In this document: piece by piece, positions 24,612 to 33,281 of the stretch | How positions within the stretch are numbered: position 1 is the stretch's first letter | Layout: each line of letters begins with the position of its first letter | Assembly: GCF_025465945.1 (NCBI RefSeq) | Contig: NZ_JANLNW010000044.1 | Coordinates: 62,001-126,000 of the forward strand | Length of the DNA: 64,000 nucleotides | Direction: 5' to 3' | DNA from: Pseudomonas sp. 6D_7.1_Bac1 | GTDB lineage: Bacteria > Pseudomonadota > Gammaproteobacteria > Pseudomonadales > Pseudomonadaceae | Translations under genes and position numbers: made by a program | Notes under the pieces: generated by a model | The model's database searches: none | Told to the model about the DNA's origin: nothing | The model's input: only the letters and a program-made list of their open reading frames with translations

Positions 24612-27053
24612 ATGAAGTCCAGGGCAACATTGGTGGCAGGCGGTTCGGTTAAACAGTGGATTGGTGCTTCTGCGCTGGCCGTGTCGGCGTTGGCCTTGTT
24701 ACCGCTGAGCGTGGCGTGCGCCGCGCAGTCCAGCGAGCAACACAGCGCGCTGTTCACGTTCAGCATCGCGGCCAAACCCTTGCCCCAGGCCCTGAGCGAC
24801 TTCAGCCGGGTCACCGGCATCAGTGTGGTTTACACCGATGAGGCGCCTTTCGGTCTCGACGCGCCGGCCATCAATGGCGAGATGAGCGCCGAACAAGCCA
24901 TGCAGCGCTTGTTGAGCAAATCCGGTTTCACTTTCCGCCAGAGCGACTCCCACACCCTGGCGCTTGAGCCACAGCCCACCGAAGGCACCTTGAGCCTCGG
25001 TGCGACCACCATCACCTCGGTGGTGCAGCAGCCGATGAGCTATCAGCCGCCGTCCACCACCTCAGTGGTACGTTCCTCGGCCTCGCTCCAGGAAATCCCC
25101 CAGACCATCAACGTCGTCCCGGCCCAGGTGCTGCGCGATCAAGTGCCGCGCAATCTGGACGATGCGCTGGCCAACGTCAGCGGCATCACCCAGGGCAACA
25201 CCCTGGGCAGTACTCAGGATTCGGTAATGACTCGCGGTTTCGGCGACAACCGCAACGGCTCAATCATGCGCGACGGCATGCCACTCGTGCAGGGCCGAGC
25301 CATGAATGCCTCGGTGGACCGGGTCGAAGTGCTCAAGGGGCCGGCGTCCTTGCTCTACGGGATTCAGGACCCGGGCGGGGTGGTGAACCTGGTCAGCAAG
25401 AAGCCTGAGTTACAGCAATACAATGCCGTGACCTTGCGCGGTTCAACCTATGGCAGCGGCAAGAATGGCAGCGGCGGCAGTCTCGACAGCACCGGTGCCC
25501 TGGGGGATTCGGGGCTGGCCTACCGCATGGTGCTGGACCACGAAGACGAGGATTACTGGCGCAATTTCGGCACCAATCGCCAGACCCTGATTGCACCCTC
25601 CCTGGCCTGGTATGGCGAAAGCACCAAGCTGCTGTTTGCCTACGAGCACCGTGAATTCCTGACACCATTCGACCGGGGCACGGCCATCGACCCGCGCACC
25701 AATCATCCACTGGACATCCCCAGCGATCGACGTCTCGACGAGCCGTTCAACAACATGGAAGGCCGTTCGGACCTGTACCATTTCGAAGCCGACCACGAAC
25801 TCAATGACAACTGGAAAGCCCACTTCGGTTACAGCTGGAACCGCGAAACCTACGACGCCAGCCAGGTTCGCATCACCGCCATCGACACCCATAAAGGCAC
25901 ACTGACCCGCAGCATGGACGGCACCCAGGGCGCCCTGACCACCGACCGTTTCACCACCGCCAGCCTCGAAGGCAAGGTCGATGTGGCCGGCATGCAACAC
26001 GATCTGGTGTTCGGTGTGGATGACGAATACCGCAAGATCTACCGCGCCGACCTGATCCGTCAGAAGAGCCAGTTCCCGTCCTTCAGTTATCTGGACCCGG
26101 TCTACGGCCGTGAAGTCGCGGGCACCACGGTCAGCGCTCCGGACAGCGATCAAACCGATTTGCTGCGCAGCGATTCGATATTTTTGCAGGACTCGATCCA
26201 CCTGAATGACCAGTGGATTCTGGTGGCTGGCGGACGCTTCCAAGAGTACGACCAGTACGCCGGCAAGGGCCGCCCGTTCAAGGCCAACACCGACAGCAAC
26301 GGCCAGAAGTGGGTGCCGCGCGCCGGTCTGGTGTATCGCTACACCGATGAACTGTCGTTCTACGGCAGCTACACCGAGTCCTTCAAACCGAACTCGACCA
26401 TCGCGCCATTGAGCGGTAGCACGATCGTTCTCGATGGCGGCATTGCACCGGAAGAAGCCAAGTCCTGGGAGCTGGGGGCCAAGCTGGATATCCCGGGCCG
26501 CGTGACCGGCAACATCGCGCTGTTCGATATCAAGAAACGCAACGTACTGGTGGCCAACTCCGAGAACCCGCTGGTCACCACCTACAGCGCGGCCGGTGAA
26601 GTGCGCTCCCGTGGCCTGGAAATGGACCTGACCGGCCAGTTGAGCGATCGCTGGAGCATGATCGGCAGCTACGCCTACACCGACGCCGAGGTCACCGAAG
26701 ACCCGGTCTACAAAGGCAAGCAACTGCAAAACGTGGCGAAGAACAGTGGCTCGCTGTCGGCGGTTTATGACTTTGGCAGCATCGTCGGTGGTGACCAGTT
26801 GCGGGTGGGCGCAGGCGCCCGTTATGTCGGCGAGCGGGCCGGCAACGCGGTGAACGACTTCGACCTGCCGAGCTACACCGTGGCCGACGCCTTCGCCACC
26901 TATGACACCAAACTCGACGGGCAGAAGGTCAAGTTCCAGCTCAACGTGAAAAACCTCTTCGACCGCACTTACTACACCTCGGCCGTCAGCCGGTTCTTTG
27001 TGTCGATGGGTGATTCGCGTCAGGTGTCGTTGTCCAGCACCCTGGAGTTCTGA
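24612..27053 (+). CDS. TonB-dependent siderophore receptor with STN domain
   Basis: 813 aa. Signal peptide to about residue 38 (LLPLSVACAAQS), STN domain (FTFSIAAKPLPQALSDFSRVTGISVVY, ~47-120), plug with QEIPQTINVVPAQVLRDQ, TRGFGDNRNGSIMRDGMPL and VDRVEVLKGPASLLYGIQDPGGVVNLVSKKP, and a barrel ending in LSSTLEF. The QEIPQTINVV wording is that of FhuE/FpvA-type hydroxamate siderophore receptors. The STN domain links it to the FecR and sigma genes upstream. Its stop overlaps the start of a YncE-like gene by one base. Confidence 0.93.
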   Translation: MKSRATLVAGGSVKQWIGASALAVSALALLPLSVACAAQSSEQHSALFTFSIAAKPLPQALSDFSRVTGISVVYTDEAPFGLDAPAINGEMSAEQAMQRLLSKSGFTFRQSDSHTLALEPQPTEGTLSLGATTITSVVQQPMSYQPPSTTSVVRSSASLQEIPQTINVVPAQVLRDQVPRNLDDALANVSGITQGNTLGSTQDSVMTRGFGDNRNGSIMRDGMPLVQGRAMNASVDRVEVLKGPASLLYGIQDPGGVVNLVSKKPELQQYNAVTLRGSTYGSGKNGSGGSLDSTGALGDSGLAYRMVLDHEDEDYWRNFGTNRQTLIAPSLAWYGESTKLLFAYEHREFLTPFDRGTAIDPRTNHPLDIPSDRRLDEPFNNMEGRSDLYHFEADHELNDNWKAHFGYSWNRETYDASQVRITAIDTHKGTLTRSMDGTQGALTTDRFTTASLEGKVDVAGMQHDLVFGVDDEYRKIYRADLIRQKSQFPSFSYLDPVYGREVAGTTVSAPDSDQTDLLRSDSIFLQDSIHLNDQWILVAGGRFQEYDQYAGKGRPFKANTDSNGQKWVPRAGLVYRYTDELSFYGSYTESFKPNSTIAPLSGSTIVLDGGIAPEEAKSWELGAKLDIPGRVTGNIALFDIKKRNVLVANSENPLVTTYSAAGEVRSRGLEMDLTGQLSDRWSMIGSYAYTDAEVTEDPVYKGKQLQNVAKNSGSLSAVYDFGSIVGGDQLRVGAGARYVGERAGNAVNDFDLPSYTVADAFATYDTKLDGQKVKFQLNVKNLFDRTYYTSAVSRFFVSMGDSRQVSLSSTLEF

Positions 27054-28105
27054 TGAAAACCTTGAAGATTGCAATTTTTGCGCTGGTATTCAGCGGCGCG
27101 GCGTTTGCCGAGCCCGCACCGGATGCTCGGGTTTACCATCGCGAGCAGCAGGTGACCTTGCCCGGCTCCGGAGACAGCTGGGGCTTTGTCGCTCTCGACC
27201 CGACACGGCCTTATCTGTTTCTGGCCCGTCGGGAAAACGGCCTGAGCGTGTTCGATGTCGACCAACAACGTCTGCTGAAAACCATCGACGGCTCAGAGGG
27301 CGCCAACGGCGTGGTGTTCGTGCCGACATTGAACCGGGTATTTGTACTCAACACCGACGGCAGCCTGGGCGTGGTCGAGTTATCCACACTCAAACTGCTC
27401 AAGCGTATCCCGGTGGCCCAGAGCAACCTCAACAGCGCGGTGTATGAACCGCGCACGGGTCAGGTGATCATCGTCAGCGGCCGGCGTGCCGATCGTTCAA
27501 CCTTGTTTGTGTTCGATCCGAAACAGGAACGCATCAGCGCCGCGCATGAGCTGGACGTGAAGAAAATCGACCCGTTACTGGTCAAGGACGATGGCAGCTT
27601 CTTCCTGCCGATGCGCGATGAAGGCAAGGTCGCACGGTTCTCGGCAAGCAGTTTTGAAGTCCTCGATACCTGGCAGTTCGAAGGCTGCACGCGGCCCAGT
27701 GCCCTGGCGCAGGATGCCGAACGCGGGCGTTTGTTCATTGCTTGCCGAGGCGACAAACCGCAACTGGTCGTCGCCGATCTTCAGAGCGGCGCATTGAAGG
27801 CCCGTCTGCCGATCACCCGTGACGTCAACGCCCTGGCCTATGACGCGGACAACCGACAGTTGCTGATTCCCAGTGGAGTCGATGCCAGCCTGAGCATCGT
27901 CAAGCAGCTCGATGCCGATCACTATCTGGCGCAGGCCAGCGTCAGCACCTTGCCGATGGCCTACAACATGGCGTTCGATCCGCTGCGCAAAAAGATCTAC
28001 CTGCTGGCGATGGACTTTACCCAGCCCGCACCGAGCAAGACTGAGCCCAAGCCTGATCCGTTGTTTCACGCCAACACCTTCTCGGTTACCACCCTGGTTC
28101 CGTAG
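27053..28105 (+). CDS. YncE-like periplasmic beta-propeller protein
   Basis: 350 aa. A clear signal peptide (MKTLKIAIFALVFSGAAFA) is followed by repeated blades of about 42 residues (WGFVALDPTRPYLFLARRENGLSVFDVDQQRLL, GVVFVPTLNRVFVLNTDGSLGVVEL and so on), the YncE/YVTN propeller pattern. E. coli YncE is an iron-regulated periplasmic propeller encoded beside the TonB receptor YncD, so the pairing recurs here. ATGA overlap with the receptor gene shows translational coupling. Its role may be to bind the ligand or receptor in the periplasm, which is unproven. Confidence 0.85.
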   Translation: MKTLKIAIFALVFSGAAFAEPAPDARVYHREQQVTLPGSGDSWGFVALDPTRPYLFLARRENGLSVFDVDQQRLLKTIDGSEGANGVVFVPTLNRVFVLNTDGSLGVVELSTLKLLKRIPVAQSNLNSAVYEPRTGQVIIVSGRRADRSTLFVFDPKQERISAAHELDVKKIDPLLVKDDGSFFLPMRDEGKVARFSASSFEVLDTWQFEGCTRPSALAQDAERGRLFIACRGDKPQLVVADLQSGALKARLPITRDVNALAYDADNRQLLIPSGVDASLSIVKQLDADHYLAQASVSTLPMAYNMAFDPLRKKIYLLAMDFTQPAPSKTEPKPDPLFHANTFSVTTLVP

Positions 28106-28111
28106 CAGACG

Positions 28112-28987
28112 TTAACGCAAAAACGCCTGACGGTATTCGCCGGGCGTGCCCCTCATGGCCTGACGAAAGCGGTTGGTAAAATGGCTGGCGCTGGCAAAAC
28201 CGCAGGCCAGCGCAATCTCACCGAGCGGTTGCGAGGTGCTGCGCAGCAAATGCCGTGCATGCGTCAGGCGGCGGGCCAGCAGGTATTGATGCGGCGGCAG
28301 GCCGAAGCTTTCGCGAAACATCCGCGCAAAGTGGTACTCCGACAACGCGCACATACCGGCCAACTGACCCAGGCTGATCGGCTCGGCCAACTGGCTGTCG
28401 ATGTACTCGACCAGTTGCCGGCGTTGATGCGCGGCCAGCCCACCCTTGAGGCGCAAGCCCTGACGCAGGCCGACCTGGCTGAGCAAGGTGTGGCTGAGCA
28501 TTTCGTGGGCCAGGCTGCTGGTGAGCAGACGTTCGCCGGGCTCATCCCAATTGAAGGTGATCAACTGCCGAAAACGTCGAGCCTGTTGTGGGTCGTCGAG
28601 AAAGGTCGCTTCGCGCAGCTGCAGCTCCCGAGGTTCGCGATCCAGCAAGGTGACGCAGCCGAGGGCGAATCGTTCCGGGCTGAAATACACGTGGGCCAGG
28701 CGAATGTCGCCGTTGATCACCCAGCCCGACTGATGTTCGGCCGGCAAAATGCACAACTTGTCCGGGCCTCCCTTGGTATCAGGTTGGTCGCGGCGAAAGG
28801 TGCCGGTACCGCCTGCGATATAGCAGGACAGGGTGTGATGGCTCGGCGCTTCATAATTCTGGGCGTCGTGATGATTGCTCCACAGGGCTGCAGCCATGCC
28901 GTCACCGAGCTCGGCGCTATGCTCCAGTCGAGCATTGGGCGAGCGGTTGAGGGCTTGAAAGACTTGCAGGGTTTCCAGTGCGGGCAT
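28112..28987 (-). CDS. AraC-family transcriptional regulator
   Basis: 291 aa. The C-terminal double helix-turn-helix domain (ISLGQLAGMCALSEYHFARMFRESFGLPPHQYLLARRLTHARHLL ... PLGEIALACGFASASHFTNRFRQAMRGTPGEYR) occupies ~190-288. The N-terminal ~170 residues form a cupin-like effector domain (SCYIAGGTGTFRRD). It converges on the YncE-like gene (stops 7 bases apart) and is divergent from an EamA exporter, which is its most likely target. The effector is unknown. Confidence 0.88.
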   Translation of the reverse strand: MPALETLQVFQALNRSPNARLEHSAELGDGMAAALWSNHHDAQNYEAPSHHTLSCYIAGGTGTFRRDQPDTKGGPDKLCILPAEHQSGWVINGDIRLAHVYFSPERFALGCVTLLDREPRELQLREATFLDDPQQARRFRQLITFNWDEPGERLLTSSLAHEMLSHTLLSQVGLRQGLRLKGGLAAHQRRQLVEYIDSQLAEPISLGQLAGMCALSEYHFARMFRESFGLPPHQYLLARRLTHARHLLRSTSQPLGEIALACGFASASHFTNRFRQAMRGTPGEYRQAFLR

Positions 28988-29127
28988 GATCGGTTCTCTC
29001 CAACGCCTTGCATCCTACTCCGTCGCCTCGACGCTGCCAGCCCATGGGCCGACAAAAGCGCAAGTTTATGCAAGCGCACAGGTGGCCCTCGGGCACAGAC
29101 TGAAAGCCATCTTCAGGAGTTGCCGCT

Positions 29128-30030
29128 ATGAACCTCTCGTTATACGTGCTGACCGTGCTGATCTGGGGCACCACCTGGATCGCCTTGAAACTGCAACTGG
29201 GGGTGGTGGCGATTCCGGTGTCGATCGTCTATCGCTTTGGCCTGGCGGCCGTGGTGCTGTTTGTCATGCTGTTGCTCAGCCGCCGCCTGCAAGTAATGAA
29301 CCGGCGCGGGCACCTGATCTGCCTGGCCCAGGGGTTGTGCCTGTTCAGCATCAATTTCATGTGCTTTCTCAGCGCCAGTCAGTGGATCCCCAGCGGTCTG
29401 GTCGCGGTGGTGTTCTCCACCGCCACGCTGTGGAATGCGTTGAACTCGCGGGTGTTCTTCGGCCAGAAAATTGCGCGCAATGTGCTGATGGGCGGCGCGC
29501 TGGGCCTGTGCGGGCTGGGCTTGTTGTTCTGGCCGGAACTGGTGGGCCATACCGCCAGCCCGAAAACCTTGCTGGGCCTTGGTCTGGCGCTGCTTGGCAC
29601 GCTGTGTTTCTCGGCCGGTAACATGCTCTCGAGTCTGCAACAGAAAGCCGGCCTCAAGCCGCTGACCACCAACGCCTGGGGCATGGCCTATGGCGCTGCG
29701 ATGCTGTCGACGTACTGTCTGGTCAAAGGCATTCCTTTCGACGTTGAATGGAACACCCGTTACATCGGCTCGTTGTTGTATCTGGCGATTCCCGGCTCGG
29801 TCATTGGTTTCACCGCTTACCTGACCCTGGTCGGGCGCATGGGCCCTGAACGCGCGGCGTATTGCACCGTGCTGTTCCCGGTGGTGGCATTGAACGTGTC
29901 GGCCTTCGCCGAAGGCTACCAATGGACCGCGCCCGCGTTGGCCGGGCTGGTGCTGGTGATGCTGGGTAACGTGTTGGTGTTTCGCAAACCCAAGGCGCTG
30001 GTGGCGGCAGGAAGTGGCAAGCTGGCGTGA
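29128..30030 (+). CDS. EamA/DMT-superfamily exporter
   Basis: 300 aa with ten predicted membrane helices in two EamA repeats (VLTVLIWGTTWIALKLQLG ... and SLLYLAIPGSVIGFTAYLTLVGRMGPERAAYCTVLFPVVAL). The pattern GTTWIALK and RMGPERAAY is usual for inner-membrane metabolite or amino-acid exporters. The neighbour AraC gene is divergent with a 140-base gap, suggesting ligand-induced export. The substrate cannot be read from sequence. Confidence 0.87.
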   Translation: MNLSLYVLTVLIWGTTWIALKLQLGVVAIPVSIVYRFGLAAVVLFVMLLLSRRLQVMNRRGHLICLAQGLCLFSINFMCFLSASQWIPSGLVAVVFSTATLWNALNSRVFFGQKIARNVLMGGALGLCGLGLLFWPELVGHTASPKTLLGLGLALLGTLCFSAGNMLSSLQQKAGLKPLTTNAWGMAYGAAMLSTYCLVKGIPFDVEWNTRYIGSLLYLAIPGSVIGFTAYLTLVGRMGPERAAYCTVLFPVVALNVSAFAEGYQWTAPALAGLVLVMLGNVLVFRKPKALVAAGSGKLA

Positions 30031-30054
30031 TCAGGTTCAAGCGTATGGCGTTGA

Positions 30055-30564
30055 TCAATGGTCGATTTTAAGGACCAGAAAGATCAGCGCCGTCATCATG
30101 TAATCGATAACGTTTCGGGTCCAGGTCATGGCATTCCACTGCGTGGAGGTATCCATGTCAAACCATTCATTGCCCACCACTTGTAGGCAGAAGTAATAAA
30201 CGAATATCCCCATCGTCAAACCGACAATCGCGTATTTCTTGGCTTCGTGAAACTCCTTGCGGGGGGCATTCAGTTTTTTATAAAGCTGAAAGGCGCCCAA
30301 TAAGCAACAGGCGGTGTAAGTTGTTTCAAGCGTAATGATCATCCAATAGATGCGATGGTGCAGCATGGGTGAAGTGATGGCGCGATAGTGCAGTTCGTTG
30401 TTGGGCCTGGTCGTGTCCATGCTCAGGATGTGTCCGACGAATTCATAGTTGGATGAGTAGTCGGTCACATTGCTGAATACAACCAGCAGGCCGAATATTC
30501 CGGCCATTAAAACCATGCAAAGCTTGCTGCGCCTTATCAGCGAAGCCGTGGTGAAATGAGTCAT
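30055..30564 (-). CDS. DUF2165-type small membrane protein
   Basis: 169 aa. Four hydrophobic helices (KLCMVLMAGIFGLLVVFSNV, YWMIITLETTYTACCLLGAF, KYAIVGLTMGIFVYYFCLQV, NVIDYMMTALIFLVL) and the conserved ITSPMLHHRIYWMIITLE and GNEWFDMDTSTQWN segments fit the DUF2165 family of predicted small integral membrane proteins. No function is known. The ATG at 30564 gives MTHFTTASLIRRSK; the frame upstream lacks coding character. Its AT content is visibly higher than that of its neighbours. Confidence 0.78.
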   Translation of the reverse strand: MTHFTTASLIRRSKLCMVLMAGIFGLLVVFSNVTDYSSNYEFVGHILSMDTTRPNNELHYRAITSPMLHHRIYWMIITLETTYTACCLLGAFQLYKKLNAPRKEFHEAKKYAIVGLTMGIFVYYFCLQVVGNEWFDMDTSTQWNAMTWTRNVIDYMMTALIFLVLKIDH

Positions 30565-30769
30565 GTTGCGTGTTCTCCAGTTCCATTGTCTGCCGAGGGC
30601 AGTGTGTGCGTTCGAGTTTATAGCGTGGAAGTTGCACGGGGCTGGAGACTGCATTGCGAATTGTATTGCGAGGTTTGTTGTTTATATAAATGGCGTGCTG
30701 TTTGCGGGTGTTGAATGTTTAGATAAAAAATATCAGGAGTGGCTTGTTTTACTTATGAGGACAGGAAAG

Positions 30770-30800
30770 GAGCAGGCACACCCCGGTGGAGTGCCTGCTC
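30770..30800. terminator. Hairpin downstream of the ghrB-like gene
   Basis: GAGCAGGCAC and GTGCCTGCTC form a perfect 10-bp stem with an 11-base loop, 7 bases past the ghrB stop (minus strand). The following tract is CCTTTCC, so it is a weak-tailed terminator. Confidence 0.6.
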
Positions 30801-30806
30801 ATTCGA

Positions 30807-31781
30807 TCAGCCTTTCCACACCTGTGGATTGACCAGATCCTGCGGCCGCTCACCCAACAGGGCGCTGCGCAAGTTGGCCAAGGCGCGGTAGGCCATGGCT
30901 TCGCGGGTTTCATGGGTGGCCGAACCGATGTGCGGCAAGGTCACGGCGTTCTTGAGCTGGAACAGCGGCGACTCGGCCAGGGGTTCCTTCTCGTAGACGT
31001 CCAGCCCCGCTCCGCGAATCCGCTGGTTCTGCAAGGCGTCGACCAACGCCGGTTCATCGATCACCGGGCCACGGGAAATATTCACCAGAATCGCGCTCGG
31101 TTTCATCAACGCCAGTTCGCGATGGCTGATCAGGTGGCGGGTCTTGTCGCTGAGCGGCACTACAAGGCAGACGAAATCGGCTTCGGCCAGCAACTGATCA
31201 AGGCTGCGAAACTGTGCGCCGAGCTCCTGTTCAAGGTGGGCCTTGCGGCTGTTGCCGCTGTACAGAATCGGCATGTTGAAACCCAGACGACCACGACGGG
31301 CGATGGCCGCACCGATGTTGCCCATGCCGACGATGCCCAGGGTTTTACCATGCACATCGCAACCAAACAGCGGCGCGCCGACAGTGGCCTGCCATTGCCC
31401 GGCCTTGGTCCAGGCATCCAGCTCGGCGACGCGTCGGGCGCTGCTCATCAGCAAGGCAAAGGCCAGGTCGGCGGTGCTTTCGGTCAGCACGTCCGGGGTG
31501 TTGGTGAGCATGATCCCGCGTTCGTTGAAATAGGCAAGGTCGTAGTTGTCGTAGCCGACCGAGACGCTGGACACCACTTCCAGTTTGCTGGCGTTCTCCA
31601 ATTGGGCCCGACCGAGCTTGCGACCGACGCCAATCAAACCGTGGACGTGGGGCAGGGCTTCGTTGAACTGCGCATTGATGTCGCCCTGCTTGGGATTGGG
31701 CACGATCACATCGAAGTCGTGTTGCAGGGATTCGACCATTTCGGGCGAGACACGGCTGAAGGCAAGTACGGTCTTTTTCAT
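30807..31781 (-). CDS. ghrB: Glyoxylate/hydroxypyruvate reductase B (2-hydroxyacid dehydrogenase)
   Basis: 324 aa, the same length as E. coli GhrB. The NAD(P) motif GIVGMGNIGAAIARR lies near 150-164, the catalytic triad is visible as Arg in VNISRGPVIDEPAL (~237), Glu in YEKEPL (~266) and His in LPHIGSATHETRE (~285). It reduces glyoxylate, hydroxypyruvate and 2-ketogluconate-like acids in the cytosol. The ATG at 31781 (MKKTVLAFSRV) is chosen over one 13 codons earlier. It is a single-gene unit, flanked downstream by a hairpin and upstream by a REPIN. Confidence 0.88.
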   Translation of the reverse strand: MKKTVLAFSRVSPEMVESLQHDFDVIVPNPKQGDINAQFNEALPHVHGLIGVGRKLGRAQLENASKLEVVSSVSVGYDNYDLAYFNERGIMLTNTPDVLTESTADLAFALLMSSARRVAELDAWTKAGQWQATVGAPLFGCDVHGKTLGIVGMGNIGAAIARRGRLGFNMPILYSGNSRKAHLEQELGAQFRSLDQLLAEADFVCLVVPLSDKTRHLISHRELALMKPSAILVNISRGPVIDEPALVDALQNQRIRGAGLDVYEKEPLAESPLFQLKNAVTLPHIGSATHETREAMAYRALANLRSALLGERPQDLVNPQVWKG

Positions 31782-31880
31782 CGCAGGAAGGCTCGTCAGG
31801 CGGAGGAGAATGCCAGGCACGCTAACATTCTCGGTTAGGGTTTTGCGAGGACCACCAAGTTTTGGGCGAACACAAATCCT

Positions 31881-31990
31881 GTGGCGAGGGAGCTTGCTCC
31901 CGCTCGGCTGCGAAGCAGTCGTCTGCCTTCTAGCTCATTGACGCGATTGCGAGCGCTGCGCACTCGAGCGGGAGCAAGCTCCCTCGCCAC
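31881..31990. repeat. REPIN (GTGGCGAGGGAGC type)
   Basis: GTGGCGAGGGAGCTTGCTCC and its reverse complement enclose about 66 bases including CGGCTGCGAAGCAGTCG. It separates ghrB from the LysR gene. Confidence 0.92.
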
Positions 31991-32014
31991 ACTGGATCGC
32001 GTCAATCCTTACAA

Positions 32015-32983
32015 TCAATTCGCCAACCCCACCCCACCCAGACTCCCACTCAATTCATACGCTGTCAGTTCCGCCTGATGCGCCGCCAATATCTCCGGCA
32101 GCGACCCGCGCAAATATTCGACCCAGGTCTTGATCTTCGCATCCAGGTACTGGCGTGACGGGTAGATGGCGTACAGGTTCAGCTCTTGCGAGCGGTAGTT
32201 GGGCATGACCCGCACCAGGCTGCCGTTGCGCAGGCCTTCGATGGCGGCGTAGACCGGCAGCACGCCGACACCCATGCCGCTGGTGATCGCGGTTTTCATG
32301 GCGTCGGCGGAGTTCACCAGAAACGGTGAACTGTTGATGGTGACCATTTCCTGGCCTTCCGGGCCGTCGAACAGCCATTTCTCCAGCGGAATCACCGGGC
32401 TGACGAGGCGCAGGCAGGCGTGGTTCAGCAGGTCGCTGGGCTTCTGCGCGCAGCCGTTGGCTTTCACGTAAGCGGGCGACGCGCAGACGATGCTGTAGGT
32501 GATGCCCAGCCGTTGCGAGACGAAACCCGAATCCGGCAATTCGCTGGCGAGCACGATGGACACGTCGTAGCCCTCGTCCAGCAAGTCCGGCACACGGTTG
32601 GCCATGGTCAGGTCGAAGGTCACGTCCGGATGGAATTTGCGATAGCGGGCGATGGCATCGATCACGAAGTGCTGACCGATCCCGGTCATGGTGTGCACCT
32701 TCAGTTGCCCGGCCGGGCGCGCATGGGCGTCGCTGGCCTCGGCTTCGGCTTCCTCGACATAGGCGAGGATCTGCTCGCAGCGCAGCAAATAACGTTTGCC
32801 GGCCTCGGTCAGGGCGATGCGACGGGTGGTGCGGTTGAGCAAACGGGTTTGCAGATGGGCTTCCAGGTTGGAGACCGCGCGCGAGACGTTGGCCGTCGTG
32901 GTATCCAGCTGCACGGCAGCGGCAGTGAAACTGCCGGCTTCGGCGACACAGCTGAAGGCGCGCATGTTTTGCAAAGTGTCCAT
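32015..32983 (-). CDS. LysR-family regulator, divergent from an efflux operon
   Basis: 322 aa. The N-terminal winged helix reads MRAFSCVAEAGSFTAAAVQLDTTTANVSRAVSNLEAHLQTRLLNRTTRRIALTEAG in its expected place (residues 7-62, quoted in pieces). The effector domain covers ~90-300. The type is that of CrgA/AaeR-like regulators. It is divergent from the outer-membrane efflux gene at 33282 with a REPIN between, and AaeR-type regulators control AaeAB efflux of aromatic acids, so it probably regulates that operon. Confidence 0.87.
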   Translation of the reverse strand: MDTLQNMRAFSCVAEAGSFTAAAVQLDTTTANVSRAVSNLEAHLQTRLLNRTTRRIALTEAGKRYLLRCEQILAYVEEAEAEASDAHARPAGQLKVHTMTGIGQHFVIDAIARYRKFHPDVTFDLTMANRVPDLLDEGYDVSIVLASELPDSGFVSQRLGITYSIVCASPAYVKANGCAQKPSDLLNHACLRLVSPVIPLEKWLFDGPEGQEMVTINSSPFLVNSADAMKTAITSGMGVGVLPVYAAIEGLRNGSLVRVMPNYRSQELNLYAIYPSRQYLDAKIKTWVEYLRGSLPEILAAHQAELTAYELSGSLGGVGLAN

Positions 32984-33139
32984 GGGGTGCTCTCGGGTGC
33001 GATGACAAATTGTGACACGAAGTTGCGGAACGCTGTGACCCCGACCAAGGGATTATCTCGCCAACGGTAACAAAGATTCACAGGAATCCCGGCTTATCGC
33101 CGCACAGGGCCGCCCCTAGAATTGCGCCGTTACTGGTGT

Positions 33140-33224
33140 GTGGGAGCGAGCCTGCTCGCGATGGTATCGGCGCGGTGTACCTGACGCACCGAGTTGTTTG
33201 CATCGCGAGCAGGCTCGCTCCCAC
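33140..33224. repeat. REPIN (GTGGGAGCGAG type)
   Basis: A facing pair of GTGGGAGCGAGCCTGCTCGC and its complement, inside the divergent promoter gap between the LysR gene and the efflux operon. The efflux promoter must therefore lie close to its GTG start, or upstream of the repeat. Confidence 0.92.
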
Positions 33225-33281
33225 AGATAAGTCAGTGTCCACAGAATCTCGTATCTCCCCCTATTCCAGGAATTTGCAGCA

